NCBI GenBank assembly: GCA_028823175.1
Contig: JAPKBZ010000034.1
Coordinates: 1-42,238 of the forward strand
Direction: 5' to 3'
Length of the DNA stretch: 42,238 nt
DNA from: Myxococcota bacterium
GTDB lineage: Bacteria > Myxococcota_A > UBA9160 > UBA4427
Part shown: positions 24,945 through 33,229 of the stretch, piece by piece
Layout of the letters: each line of letters begins with the position of its first letter
Position numbering within the stretch: the first letter of the stretch is position 1
Position numbers and translations under genes: made by a program
The notes under the pieces: model-generated
Database searches by the model: none
The model's input: only the letters and a program-made list of their open reading frames with translations
Told to the model about the DNA's origin: nothing

Positions 24945-25257
24945 TTGTGACTCCTCGGGCCTACAGGTCTCACCAGATTGTTCCTGATGGGTTGCCTGTG
25001 GGAATGACTTTGCCGCCCACCCCCCGCCGTACTGCACACGGAACACCCGGGGAGTTCGGTTTTTGTCCGTTTGGGTCCGTTGAGACTGTAGGTCTTGCGC
25101 AGGGAATCGGTGTTAGCCGGGCAGTGAACTTTCCAAATCTGCTTTTTCACTAAAGAAAACACGCCCGTTCGTCCGAATCAGTACTTGAGCCGAGTGGTGG
25201 ACCCCCAAAAAAAGCCAGTTCGGGCCACCTGTTAACTACAAAGAAGGAGAAGCTCTA
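24945..25257. other. Intergenic region between AsmA-like and XRE genes
   Basis: 313 nt separating divergent genes. It holds GTCCGTT repeated with a 10-nt offset (around 25067-25083) and a GTTAAC palindrome near 25232. A good ribosome-binding site AAGGAG stands before the XRE start. I see no confident -35/-10 pair, terminator or ORF. Confidence 0.3.
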
Positions 25258-25530
25258 ATGTACAATTCGGAAGCACAAGTGCAGTTCACCGTTGAGAAGC
25301 CCGCTTTGAAGAATCGGGTACGTGAGATTCGCGAGCACAAGTTGATGACCCAGTCCCAGTTGGCCAACAAGGCAAGAATAGCGCTTCGGACGATTCACAG
25401 CGTCGAGAAGGGGCTGAATTGCCGAATGGATACCAAGCGCAAGATTCTTCTTGCCCTGGGTCTGCGTTTCGAGGACAAGGACCTGGTATTTCCGCCGAAA
25501 AAGCCGCTCGACTTTATTCTCCCGCAGTAG
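25258..25530 (+). CDS. Small XRE/Cro-C1-type HTH protein
   Basis: 90 aa. The helix-turn-helix lies at about 18-70 (LKNRVREIREHKLMTQSQLA, then IALRTIHSVEKG and KRKILLALGL). A short basic/Pro tail PPKKPLDFILPQ ends it. There is no partner or effector domain, so it could be a stand-alone regulator. AAGGAG precedes ATG 25258 at good spacing. ptsP follows on the same strand after a short gap with a UUCG hairpin, so the two may be co-transcribed. Target unknown; self-regulation and ptsP control are inference. Confidence 0.85.
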   Translation: MYNSEAQVQFTVEKPALKNRVREIREHKLMTQSQLANKARIALRTIHSVEKGLNCRMDTKRKILLALGLRFEDKDLVFPPKKPLDFILPQ

Positions 25531-25565
25531 ATTCGGCCCTGCTAGGATGGGGCGACCTTTGGGGT

Positions 25566-25590
25566 GGGCCTTCGGGCCCCCCCACGGAGG
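25566..25590 (+). promoter_or_regulatory. UUCG hairpin and Shine-Dalgarno ahead of ptsP
   Basis: GGGCC (25566-25570), a TTCG tetraloop and GGCCC (25575-25579) form a tight hairpin. It is followed by GGAGG (25586-25590), whose only in-frame start-like codon at good spacing is ATT 25597. The hairpin may shape access to that site or attenuate read-through from the XRE gene. Confidence 0.5.
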
Positions 25591-25596
25591 TTCCCC

Positions 25597-27981
25597 ATTC
25601 CGGACCGCATTTCCATTCTCGCTGATGTCGCCGAGATCGTCTCCCGCTCCCATGATTTGCAGGAGACCCTCGCAAACGTTACCGATCTTGTCGCCAAGCG
25701 GCTGGATGCTGACGTCTGTTCGATCTACCTGATCGACACCGACCCCGAGACGCTCACCCTGATGGCCAGTATTGGTCTGGATCCGACCTCTGTGGGTGAT
25801 GTGCAGTTGCGGGTGGGAGAGGGTCTCGTCGGACTGGTGGCCCAACGCAAAGAGTCCGTTGCCCTCGAGCATGCTCGGGATCACGACTCTTTTCGCTATT
25901 TCCCCGAGACGGGTGAGGAGCGCTACGAGTCACTTCTTGCAGCGCCGCTGGTCATGCAGGGTGCGACGATCGGAGTGCTGGTTATTCAGACGGTCGATGC
26001 GCGTGCTTTCGAGCAGTCTGATGTCGAGTTGATGCAGACCTGCGCACAGTTGTTGGCGCCGGTCGTCGTGAATGCCCAATTGCTTGCCCTGATGAGTATG
26101 AGCGAACCTCATCGCGAGAAACTGACTTCGGCTCTGACGAGCGTGTCTGGGCGATTCCCGGGAGTCGCGGATGCCGCCGGCCACATCGAGCGCAACGTTG
26201 AGTTGCAGGGAATCCCCACCTCTGGTGGCATCGCGATTGGTCCTGTCTACAGGGTCGATGAGCCCGTGGACCTCGATCAGGCCGACTACTCTCCCCGGGA
26301 TTCATTGGCCGAAGAACGCGAGGATCTGCTGAAGGCGCTGGCCGAGGCTCGCTCGGAGATCGAAGAGTCTCGAGAGGTATCGCGGGAGCGCTTTGGGCCG
26401 GAATTTGCCGCGGTGTTCCATACCCAGATCCAGATTCTCGAGGACAAGGGTTTCATTGAGAACATCGAAGAGGCGGTTCAGGAGAGCAAGAACGCCTTCT
26501 TGGCGCTTCGGGCAGTGCTGGACAACTACACGAAAGCCTTCGAGCGTATCGAGGACCCCTACTTTCGCGAGCGGGGTGCCGATATTATCGATATCGGTCA
26601 TCGCATCATGGAAAAGCTCTTGGGTGTCCGCTCTCCTGTCGCGTCCATGGCGTCGGGCTCGGTTGTGGTCGTGGATCAGGTGCTGGCCGGGCTCTTTGCG
26701 CGTCTCGAGATGGAACAGGTGGCGGCGATCGTCTCGGAGCATGGCGGTTCGACCTCGCATGGGGCGATTTTTGCTCGCACCCTGGAGATTCCGGCGATTA
26801 CCGGAGCGGCCGGCATCATGGCGAAGGCCGGGCAAGGGAAGTCCTGCATTGTCGATGGTGCGACAGGGAAGGTCTACCTGGAGCCGGATGAGACGCTTGT
26901 CAGTTATTACCGAGACGCCCAGAAAGAATACGAAATGGCCATCGAGCACCTCGATGCGCTCTGCGACCGGCCCTCGGAAACGAGGGACGGGCTGCCCGTC
27001 ACCCTTTCAGCGAATGTTGGCCTGCTGAATGATCTCAGGCAGGTGGATCAGCACGGCGCCGAGGGCGTGGGGCTCTTCCGGACCGAATTGCTCGCTCTGG
27101 CCCACCGGGGATTCCCGAGCCAGGAAGAGCAGGAGCAACTCTACCGGCGGGTGGTGGAACAGGTGGCCCCGCGCTCCGTCACCATCCGGACCCTTGACCT
27201 TGGAGGTGATAAGGGAATCCCGAACGTGGGAATGCCCGATGAAGAGAATCCGCAACTCGGTTTGCGCTCGATCCGGCTAACCCTCGAGAACCGTCGTGCC
27301 TTTCGAGCTCAGTTGATCGCGATCCTCAAGGCGAGCTCTTTTGGCTCGACAAAATTGTTGCTTCCCATGATTTCGAATATCGAGGAATTGCGCGAGGCGA
27401 AGGCCCTGCTTCAGGAAGTGAGAGCGAGCTTTGACGAGAAGGGCTGGGATTACGACCGAAATATGCCCGTGGGCATCATGATCGAAGTTCCTTCGACTGC
27501 GATTTCTGCGGATATTTTTGCCGCCGAGAGCGATTTCTTCAGCATCGGTACGAATGATCTCACTCAATACACGCTGGCGGTGGATCGCGGGAACGAACGG
27601 GTGGCGCATCTCTACGACGGGATGCACCCGGCGGTTCTTTCTCTGATCGATTCGAGTGTCAAGGCGGCCGCTCGGGCCAACATACCGATTTCGATCTGCG
27701 GCGAGATGGCGAGCAACCCCCTCGCTATCCCCATCTTGGTGGGTCTGGGCATTGGAGAACTCTCCCTGGTGCCCGCGGCTGTCCCTTTCGCCAAGGAAAT
27801 CGTTCGGTCCCTGGATTCACGAGAAGTCGCTGAGGATGCACGCCGGGCGTTGGTGGTGAGTTCAGCCCGGGATGTGCGCGAGATAGCGGCAAACCGCCTG
27901 CGCGGGGCGGGCCTGCTCGATCACCCCGATATTGGCGCCTGGCTCCGAAACGCAGTGGAGGAGACTTCGCCTTCCTCCTGA
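25597..27981 (+). CDS. ptsP: Phosphoenolpyruvate-protein phosphotransferase PtsP (EI-Ntr)
   Basis: Enzyme I of the nitrogen PTS: it takes phosphate from PEP and passes it to NPr. About 794 aa. N-terminal GAF domain (about 10-165), then PEP-utilising N domain, mobile His domain with GGSTSHGAIFAR (active His about 388) and PEP-binding TIM barrel (GVGLFRTELLAL, SIGTNDLTQYTLAVDRGNER, SICGEMASNP). Arg/Asp/Cys active-site residues are visible. Start: GGAGG (25586-25590) lies 6 nt before ATT 25597, a possible AUU initiator. The conventional alternative GTG 25564 lacks a Shine-Dalgarno and falls at the edge of the hairpin. No NPr or EIIA-Ntr gene is in the window. The stop overlaps the convergent membrane gene by 61 nt. 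Confidence 0.94.
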   Translation: MPDRISILADVAEIVSRSHDLQETLANVTDLVAKRLDADVCSIYLIDTDPETLTLMASIGLDPTSVGDVQLRVGEGLVGLVAQRKESVALEHARDHDSFRYFPETGEERYESLLAAPLVMQGATIGVLVIQTVDARAFEQSDVELMQTCAQLLAPVVVNAQLLALMSMSEPHREKLTSALTSVSGRFPGVADAAGHIERNVELQGIPTSGGIAIGPVYRVDEPVDLDQADYSPRDSLAEEREDLLKALAEARSEIEESREVSRERFGPEFAAVFHTQIQILEDKGFIENIEEAVQESKNAFLALRAVLDNYTKAFERIEDPYFRERGADIIDIGHRIMEKLLGVRSPVASMASGSVVVVDQVLAGLFARLEMEQVAAIVSEHGGSTSHGAIFARTLEIPAITGAAGIMAKAGQGKSCIVDGATGKVYLEPDETLVSYYRDAQKEYEMAIEHLDALCDRPSETRDGLPVTLSANVGLLNDLRQVDQHGAEGVGLFRTELLALAHRGFPSQEEQEQLYRRVVEQVAPRSVTIRTLDLGGDKGIPNVGMPDEENPQLGLRSIRLTLENRRAFRAQLIAILKASSFGSTKLLLPMISNIEELREAKALLQEVRASFDEKGWDYDRNMPVGIMIEVPSTAISADIFAAESDFFSIGTNDLTQYTLAVDRGNERVAHLYDGMHPAVLSLIDSSVKAAARANIPISICGEMASNPLAIPILVGLGIGELSLVPAAVPFAKEIVRSLDSREVAEDARRALVVSSARDVREIAANRLRGAGLLDHPDIGAWLRNAVEETSPSS

Positions 27982-29582
27982 GTATCGGGTCGGCGGTTGC
28001 CGGTCCGGATCACCTCGAGGACCACGGCGAACGATGCTAGGACTGCGATCAGGGAACTCCACGCGTATTCCTCGTATTGTTGGTACAGAACCAGTCCGAC
28101 GAGGTTCCAACTCCCAGCGGCGATCAGTAGAATCAAGCCAACACCCGGCCGCCGGGCTGAAATCAGGGCCGCCACCACGAAGAACGAGAAGTAGTAGTTG
28201 GTCGGGGCGCTGAGGATGGGGATGAGACAGGCCCCCAAGGCAGCGGCTTCCCAGGCCGCAGTAAACCGAAGGGCTCTCCAGGCGACACCGACGAAGCCGA
28301 GAATCACGAGAGCTCGGAAGGCGAGTGCCGTCTTGGGCATCTCGGGAAAGAAGAAATCGGCGACAACCTTGAGACCCATCTGGTTGGTGACCGACATGGA
28401 AGAGAAGTCGCCGATCTTGGCGACGAAATCGGGGTAGGTGGATTGGGGCAGGGCCAGGAAGCTGCCCAGGCCCAGCAGGGTGGCGCCAAGAGCAGCCCCC
28501 CCGACGAAGCGCAGAACTCCAGCGTCGAGCTTGGAAGTCGAAAGCCAATTGCGTGTCGCATGCGCCATGTAGCCGAGAGCCAGGACCGAGGGAAAGATGC
28601 GAAAGATACCTGCCGAGGCGAGGGCAACTCCGCCCATCAGGTTCCCCCTCCGGCGGAGAGCAACGATTCCAAGCAGGGCGCTGGCCCACCAAAGGTGTCT
28701 AAGAAAAGCGTCCCCCACCCACACATAACGCCATAGGGTTCCGGTGCCCCAAATGAGAATTACCAGGCACGCCGTTTCGATTCCGAAAGTCAGGGCGATA
28801 GCCACAAAGGTCAGGGCGATCAAGACCCTCTCCAAGCGACTGAGGATCTGGGGGATCCCCGGGGCGGTCACCGCGCCGATCTCTGCAATGGTCCCCCCGA
28901 CCAGAGTCCAGGGGGGCGTGGGGTGGTAGCCATGATCATGCCACGTGGCTTCTTGGAGGTGAGTGGGCCAGTCCTTCGCGAAGAAGACCAGATCGTCCCC
29001 GAATTGCGCCCAGCGCTCCGGGCCAAAATCGTCTGGACAGTGGGCGCCTTGTTCTTTGATGACCGAATAGGGCTCGAGTTCCATCGAGTGAAGATTCCGA
29101 GCGCGCTTGCTGCTGGCTCCAGGAGCTTGCAGGCCGCGCTCACCGAGCGCGGTGAGGGAGCATTCGTAGAGGCCGAAATAGCCAAGCTCCTCAAAGTATT
29201 TCGAACCCATGTAGTAGTGAAAATTGTCCGTGGTCGCGAAACCCCGGGCATGGGAGTACTCGAAAAACTGGTAATAGGATGCATACCCAAGGCCTGCGAG
29301 AAGAAGCAAGAGCAGCCACTGGGCTCGTCGCGCTCTCCGGGATGCCCCGGAGGACCCGAGGGTCCTCCATGCGAAGATGCCAAGCCCCGCAAGCAGGATG
29401 GCCGTTCGAATCACGTTCAGCCGATAGTCTAGGCCCCCTCCCCCGAGAGGGGGCGCGGCAGTCTCGAGCGCTGCGCCCGCGGCTTTGCCGGGCAGGTCGC
29501 CGGCTGAAACGTTTCCGGGGGCTGCGGACCCGAGAAAGAGGACAATCCCGAGGAGAAGTAAACCGTTGGCGCTTCGAGTCAC
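27921..29582 (-). CDS. Polytopic membrane protein, GT-C glycosyltransferase-like
   Basis: 553 aa with an N-terminal hydrophobic signal-like segment (LLLLGIVLFLGSAAP) and about ten further predicted helices. The first large loop has TDNFHYYMGSKYFEELGYFG, where an Asp near the first helix fits the GT-C catalytic position, and WHDHGYHPTPPW. No family is certain. It could be a polyprenyl-phosphate-dependent sugar transferase in the inner membrane. GTG start 29582 has only a weak G-rich ribosome site. It follows leuS after 40 nt. Its last about 20 codons overlap the ptsP end on the other strand. Confidence 0.7.
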   Translation of the reverse strand: MTRSANGLLLLGIVLFLGSAAPGNVSAGDLPGKAAGAALETAAPPLGGGGLDYRLNVIRTAILLAGLGIFAWRTLGSSGASRRARRAQWLLLLLLAGLGYASYYQFFEYSHARGFATTDNFHYYMGSKYFEELGYFGLYECSLTALGERGLQAPGASSKRARNLHSMELEPYSVIKEQGAHCPDDFGPERWAQFGDDLVFFAKDWPTHLQEATWHDHGYHPTPPWTLVGGTIAEIGAVTAPGIPQILSRLERVLIALTFVAIALTFGIETACLVILIWGTGTLWRYVWVGDAFLRHLWWASALLGIVALRRRGNLMGGVALASAGIFRIFPSVLALGYMAHATRNWLSTSKLDAGVLRFVGGAALGATLLGLGSFLALPQSTYPDFVAKIGDFSSMSVTNQMGLKVVADFFFPEMPKTALAFRALVILGFVGVAWRALRFTAAWEAAALGACLIPILSAPTNYYFSFFVVAALISARRPGVGLILLIAAGSWNLVGLVLYQQYEEYAWSSLIAVLASFAVVLEVIRTGNRRPDTQEEGEVSSTAFRSQAPISG

Positions 29583-29622
29583 CTCGGCTATCCCCCCCCT
29601 CTGGGTCGCGGTCGCCGACTCT

Positions 29623-32280
29623 TCAGCCGACGATGTTGATCAGTCGGCCTGGAACAACGATGATCTTGCGGGCCTCTCGTCCGGCAAGGTGTACTTGCAC
29701 TTTCTCCGATGCCAGGGCCTTCGCTTTCAGGTCGTCTTCAGACGCATCCTTCGGAACGACCAGCTCATCGCGTTTTTTCCCGTTCACCTGAATGACGAGC
29801 TTGATGGTTTCCTCTTCGAGGAGGCCGTCTTCGATCTCCGGCCATGGTGCGTAGGCAAGAGTGGCACTGTGCCCCAGTTGACTCCAGAGTTCTTCGGCGA
29901 GATGGGGCGCCATTGGGGCCAGCATCAGGACCAGTTTCTCGGCGATCTCCCGGGTGAGCGCGTCGTTTCGAGCAATATCACGAACGAAGACCATCAATTT
30001 CGAAATCGCAGTATTGAAGCGCATGGCTTCGATGTCCTCACCGACTCCGGCAATCGTCCGCGCCACGAGGCGCGTTTGTTCTTCGCTGCCCGCACCCTCC
30101 GGCAGGTTGCGAACTCGGGAACCCTCATCCGAATCGTCCATGATGAGGCGCCAGCAACGTTGCAGAAATCGATAGATCCCCTGAATACCATCGGTAGACC
30201 AGGGTGCGGATTTTTCGAGGGGGCCTATGAACATTTCGTATAGGCGCATCGAGTCGGCGCCGAATTCTCGAACGACGTCATCGGGGTTGACGACGTTTCC
30301 TCGGCTCTTCGACATCTTCTCCATGACGCGCTCGAGTTCGAGGTCAGGGAACTGGATATGCCTTACCTCGCCGGTTTCCTTGTCCACTCGGGTGTCGGCT
30401 GTTTGTGCCCAGCGAACTTTGAGCGGGCTTCCGTCCTGGGCCAATCGGGGGCCTTCGTCAGAAAGGTCGACCTGAGTCGACGCATAGAGCTTTGCCTCTG
30501 CGTTCGGCTCATCTTCGAGGTTGTCGTCGTAGTAGCGAAAACTTTCGCCGAGAATCATCCCCTGGTTGACGAGTTTCTGAAAAGGTTCACGAGTATGGAC
30601 AAGACCCAGATCGAAAAAGACTTTATGCCAGAAGCGTGCGTAGAGGAGGTGAAGCACGGCATGTTCTGCGCCGCCCACATAGAGATCCACTGGCATCCAG
30701 TAGCGCTCGGCTTCCTCAGACCAGGCCTCGTCCTGATTGGTGGGGTCTGTGAAACGAAGGAAATACCAACAACTGCCTGCCCATTGGGGCATCGTATTCG
30801 GGTCGCGGAGAGCGGGCTCTCCTGTGGCGGGATCAGTGGTTTTGATCCAGTCGGGTACGCGCGCCAGGGGCGCTTCGAAATTCTCGCCGGTGGGCTTAAA
30901 GTCGTCCATCTCGGGGAGCGTCAGGGGGAGTTCGTCTTCAGGGAGGGGAACGATGCTTCCATCCTGAAGGTGAATGATTGGAAAGGGTTCTCCCCAGTAT
31001 CGTTGTCGGCTGAAGAGCCAGTCGCGTAATTTGTAGGTGATCGCCGCTTCACCGTGGTTTCCCGATTCGAGCCATTCGTTGATCGCCTTCTTCGCGGCGG
31101 GAGTATCCAGGCCGTCAAGGAAAGCAGAGTTGATTGCCTTGCCTGGGCCCGTGTAGGCCGATTCATCCAGATTTCCGCCTTCGACCACCGCGACGATGGG
31201 CAGACCATGAGTTTGGGCGAAGAGGTAGTCCCGGTCATCGTGCCCGGGCACGGCCATGATGGCCCCCGTGCCATAGGCCGCGAGCACGTAGTCGGCGATC
31301 CAGATCGGGATGCGTTCATGGTTCACGGGGTTGACTGCGTAGGCTCCGGTGAAGGCACCCGTTTTCTCATTATTGTCGGCCATCCGCTCGCGCTCGCTGC
31401 GGCGCTGAGTCTTCTGGATATAGGCCTCGACACTCGTACGTTCCGAAGTCGTCGTGATTTGACCGACCAGCGGGTGCTCTGGCGCCAGCACCATGTAGGT
31501 GGCCCCGAAGAGGGTGTCGGGTCGAGTCGTAAAGACTTCGATCTCTTCGCTTCCTTCCCCGCCAGATTCCCCATCGGCCACACTGAAACGTACCCGGGCA
31601 CCTTCGGATCTGCCGATCCACTCGCGCTGCATCTTCTTGATGGGCTCGGGCCAATCAAGATCCTCAAGATCGTCGAGCAGGCGCTCGGCGTAACGGGTGA
31701 TGCGAAGCATCCATTGCCGAAGCGGAAGCCGAACGACCGGGTGCCCGCCCACTTCACTGAGACCGTCTATGACCTCTTCGTTGGCGAGAACGGTGCCGAG
31801 CTCTGGGCACCAATTGACGGGGACCTCCGCCTGGTATGCGAGCCCGAGTTCGTGGAGCTTGGTGAAGATCCATTGGGTCCAGCGGGCGTACTCGGGGCGA
31901 GTCGTGTCGATCTCCCGGGACCAGTCGTAGCTGAAACCAAGAGATTGAATTTGTCTGCGAAAATTGGTGACGTTTCGTTCGGTGGTGATCCGGGGGTGCG
32001 TACCGGTCTTGATGGCGTACTGCTCGGCGGGCAACCCGAAGGCGTCCCAGCCCATGGGGTGCAAGACGTTGAACCCCTTCATTCGCTTGTAGCGAGCGAG
32101 GATATCCGTGGCCGTATAGCCCTCGGGATGGCCCACGTGGAGCCCGTCCCCCGATGGGTAGGGGAACATGTCCAGGACGTAGTATTTGGGCTTGCTGGTG
32201 TCGAGAACGGCTTTGAAAGTCTCGTTTTCGAGCCAGTAGGCCTGCCATCGAGGTTCAATTTCAGCGGGCGAGTAGGGCAT
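29623..32280 (-). CDS. leuS: Leucyl-tRNA synthetase
   Basis: Class I synthetase charging tRNA-Leu. 885 aa, near the usual length. [20 protein letters not shown] holds the HIGH signature (HVGH, 48-51). The CP1 editing domain is in mid-protein ([19 protein letters not shown]). KMSKSRGN is at 655-662. The anticodon-binding and C-terminal domains follow ([15 protein letters not shown]). ATG 32280 is weakly supported by ribosome-site sequence but conserved in position. Divergent from the DUF299 gene; the GT-C-like gene trails it. Confidence 0.97.
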   Translation of the reverse strand: MPYSPAEIEPRWQAYWLENETFKAVLDTSKPKYYVLDMFPYPSGDGLHVGHPEGYTATDILARYKRMKGFNVLHPMGWDAFGLPAEQYAIKTGTHPRITTERNVTNFRRQIQSLGFSYDWSREIDTTRPEYARWTQWIFTKLHELGLAYQAEVPVNWCPELGTVLANEEVIDGLSEVGGHPVVRLPLRQWMLRITRYAERLLDDLEDLDWPEPIKKMQREWIGRSEGARVRFSVADGESGGEGSEEIEVFTTRPDTLFGATYMVLAPEHPLVGQITTTSERTSVEAYIQKTQRRSERERMADNNEKTGAFTGAYAVNPVNHERIPIWIADYVLAAYGTGAIMAVPGHDDRDYLFAQTHGLPIVAVVEGGNLDESAYTGPGKAINSAFLDGLDTPAAKKAINEWLESGNHGEAAITYKLRDWLFSRQRYWGEPFPIIHLQDGSIVPLPEDELPLTLPEMDDFKPTGENFEAPLARVPDWIKTTDPATGEPALRDPNTMPQWAGSCWYFLRFTDPTNQDEAWSEEAERYWMPVDLYVGGAEHAVLHLLYARFWHKVFFDLGLVHTREPFQKLVNQGMILGESFRYYDDNLEDEPNAEAKLYASTQVDLSDEGPRLAQDGSPLKVRWAQTADTRVDKETGEVRHIQFPDLELERVMEKMSKSRGNVVNPDDVVREFGADSMRLYEMFIGPLEKSAPWSTDGIQGIYRFLQRCWRLIMDDSDEGSRVRNLPEGAGSEEQTRLVARTIAGVGEDIEAMRFNTAISKLMVFVRDIARNDALTREIAEKLVLMLAPMAPHLAEELWSQLGHSATLAYAPWPEIEDGLLEEETIKLVIQVNGKKRDELVVPKDASEDDLKAKALASEKVQVHLAGREARKIIVVPGRLINIVG

Positions 32281-32374
32281 CGGCAGGGAAAATGCCCGTG
32301 AGGAGGCGAGTCGTCAACGGAAGAGGTGCCAAGCCCCGTGAAATCTCGGATTTTTTTTTGGCTAGACTCGCTCG

Positions 32375-33199
32375 ATGGCTGTGGCAGCGGAATCCGAGAT
32401 GCAGGTTTTCGTCGTTTCCGATGGAACCGGGGACACGGGGACCTCGATGGTCCGTGCCGCCATGCTTCAGTTCCAGAGCGCCTGGAAGCTGCGGGTTTTC
32501 GGCGAAGTACGGCGTCCGTCCGAGGCCAAGCGGGCTGTCGCGAGCGCCGCCGAAGCGAATGCCCTGGTGGTTTTCAGCCTGGTCGAGCGGAATATGGTGG
32601 AAGTTCTGCAACGAGAGGCCCAAATACAGGGTGTCGTGGCCCTGGATCTGCTCGGCCCCCTGATCGCCCAGGTCGCTAAGAGCCTGCACGCGGAGCCGAG
32701 GCACCAGCCCGGGCTCCTGCACGGGATGTCGGAGGACTATTTCGCGCGAATTGAGGCGGTCGAATTTGCAGTCAACCACGACGACGGGGCAAACGTTCAG
32801 ACGCTCTATGACGCGGACATCGTCCTCACGGGGGTTTCGCGAACGTCCAAGACCCCCCTGTGTATGTACCTGGCTCAGCGAGGCTACAAGACGGGCAACG
32901 TTCCCCTCGTCCCCCGGGTCGAGCCGCCAAGAGAACTCCTGGAACTCGATCCCAAGAAGGTTTTCGGTCTGCTGATCGACCCCGCCGAACTGATGACGAT
33001 CCGGCAGGCCCGGTTGAGAGCGATCAAGGCCTCTCCAACGTCCGACTACACCAATATCGAGGCGGTGACCGAGGAGGTTGAGCAAGCAAAAATGCTCTGT
33101 CGCAGGAAGGGTTGGCGACTCGTCGAGGTCACCGGGAAGGCGGTTGAAGAGAATGCGGCTCGCCTGATGGAGTTCTATGAACTCCGACAGGGGAGATAG
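32375..33199 (+). CDS. DUF299 bifunctional Ser/Thr kinase/phosphorylase (PPDK regulatory protein)
   Basis: PSRP/PpsR family: uses ADP to phosphorylate and thereby inactivate, and phosphate to reactivate, PPDK or PEP synthase. 274 aa. SDGTGDTG (15-22), P-loop-like GVSRTSKTP (153-161), DYFARIEAVEFAVNHDDG and GYKTGNVPLVP are diagnostic. No PPDK or PEP synthase gene is present in the window, so the target lies elsewhere. ATG 32375 or the ninth-codon ATG 32399 (starting MQVFVVSDGTG) could start. A T9 run precedes it without a good stem. Together with PtsP it points to control of PEP. Confidence 0.93.
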   Translation: MAVAAESEMQVFVVSDGTGDTGTSMVRAAMLQFQSAWKLRVFGEVRRPSEAKRAVASAAEANALVVFSLVERNMVEVLQREAQIQGVVALDLLGPLIAQVAKSLHAEPRHQPGLLHGMSEDYFARIEAVEFAVNHDDGANVQTLYDADIVLTGVSRTSKTPLCMYLAQRGYKTGNVPLVPRVEPPRELLELDPKKVFGLLIDPAELMTIRQARLRAIKASPTSDYTNIEAVTEEVEQAKMLCRRKGWRLVEVTGKAVEENAARLMEFYELRQGR

Positions 33200-33229
33200 C
33201 CCGAGCCCCAATCGCTCGTGCTACTCGCT

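Noticed and set aside
29279-30243. Plus-strand frames opposite the GT-C-like gene and leuS
   Set aside because: Antisense to leuS, whose motifs are unambiguous; composition is that of a shadow frame.
32340-32374. Terminator at the T9 run ahead of the DUF299 gene
   Set aside because: Only a weak AT stem of about 5 bp precedes it; too unstable for an intrinsic terminator.
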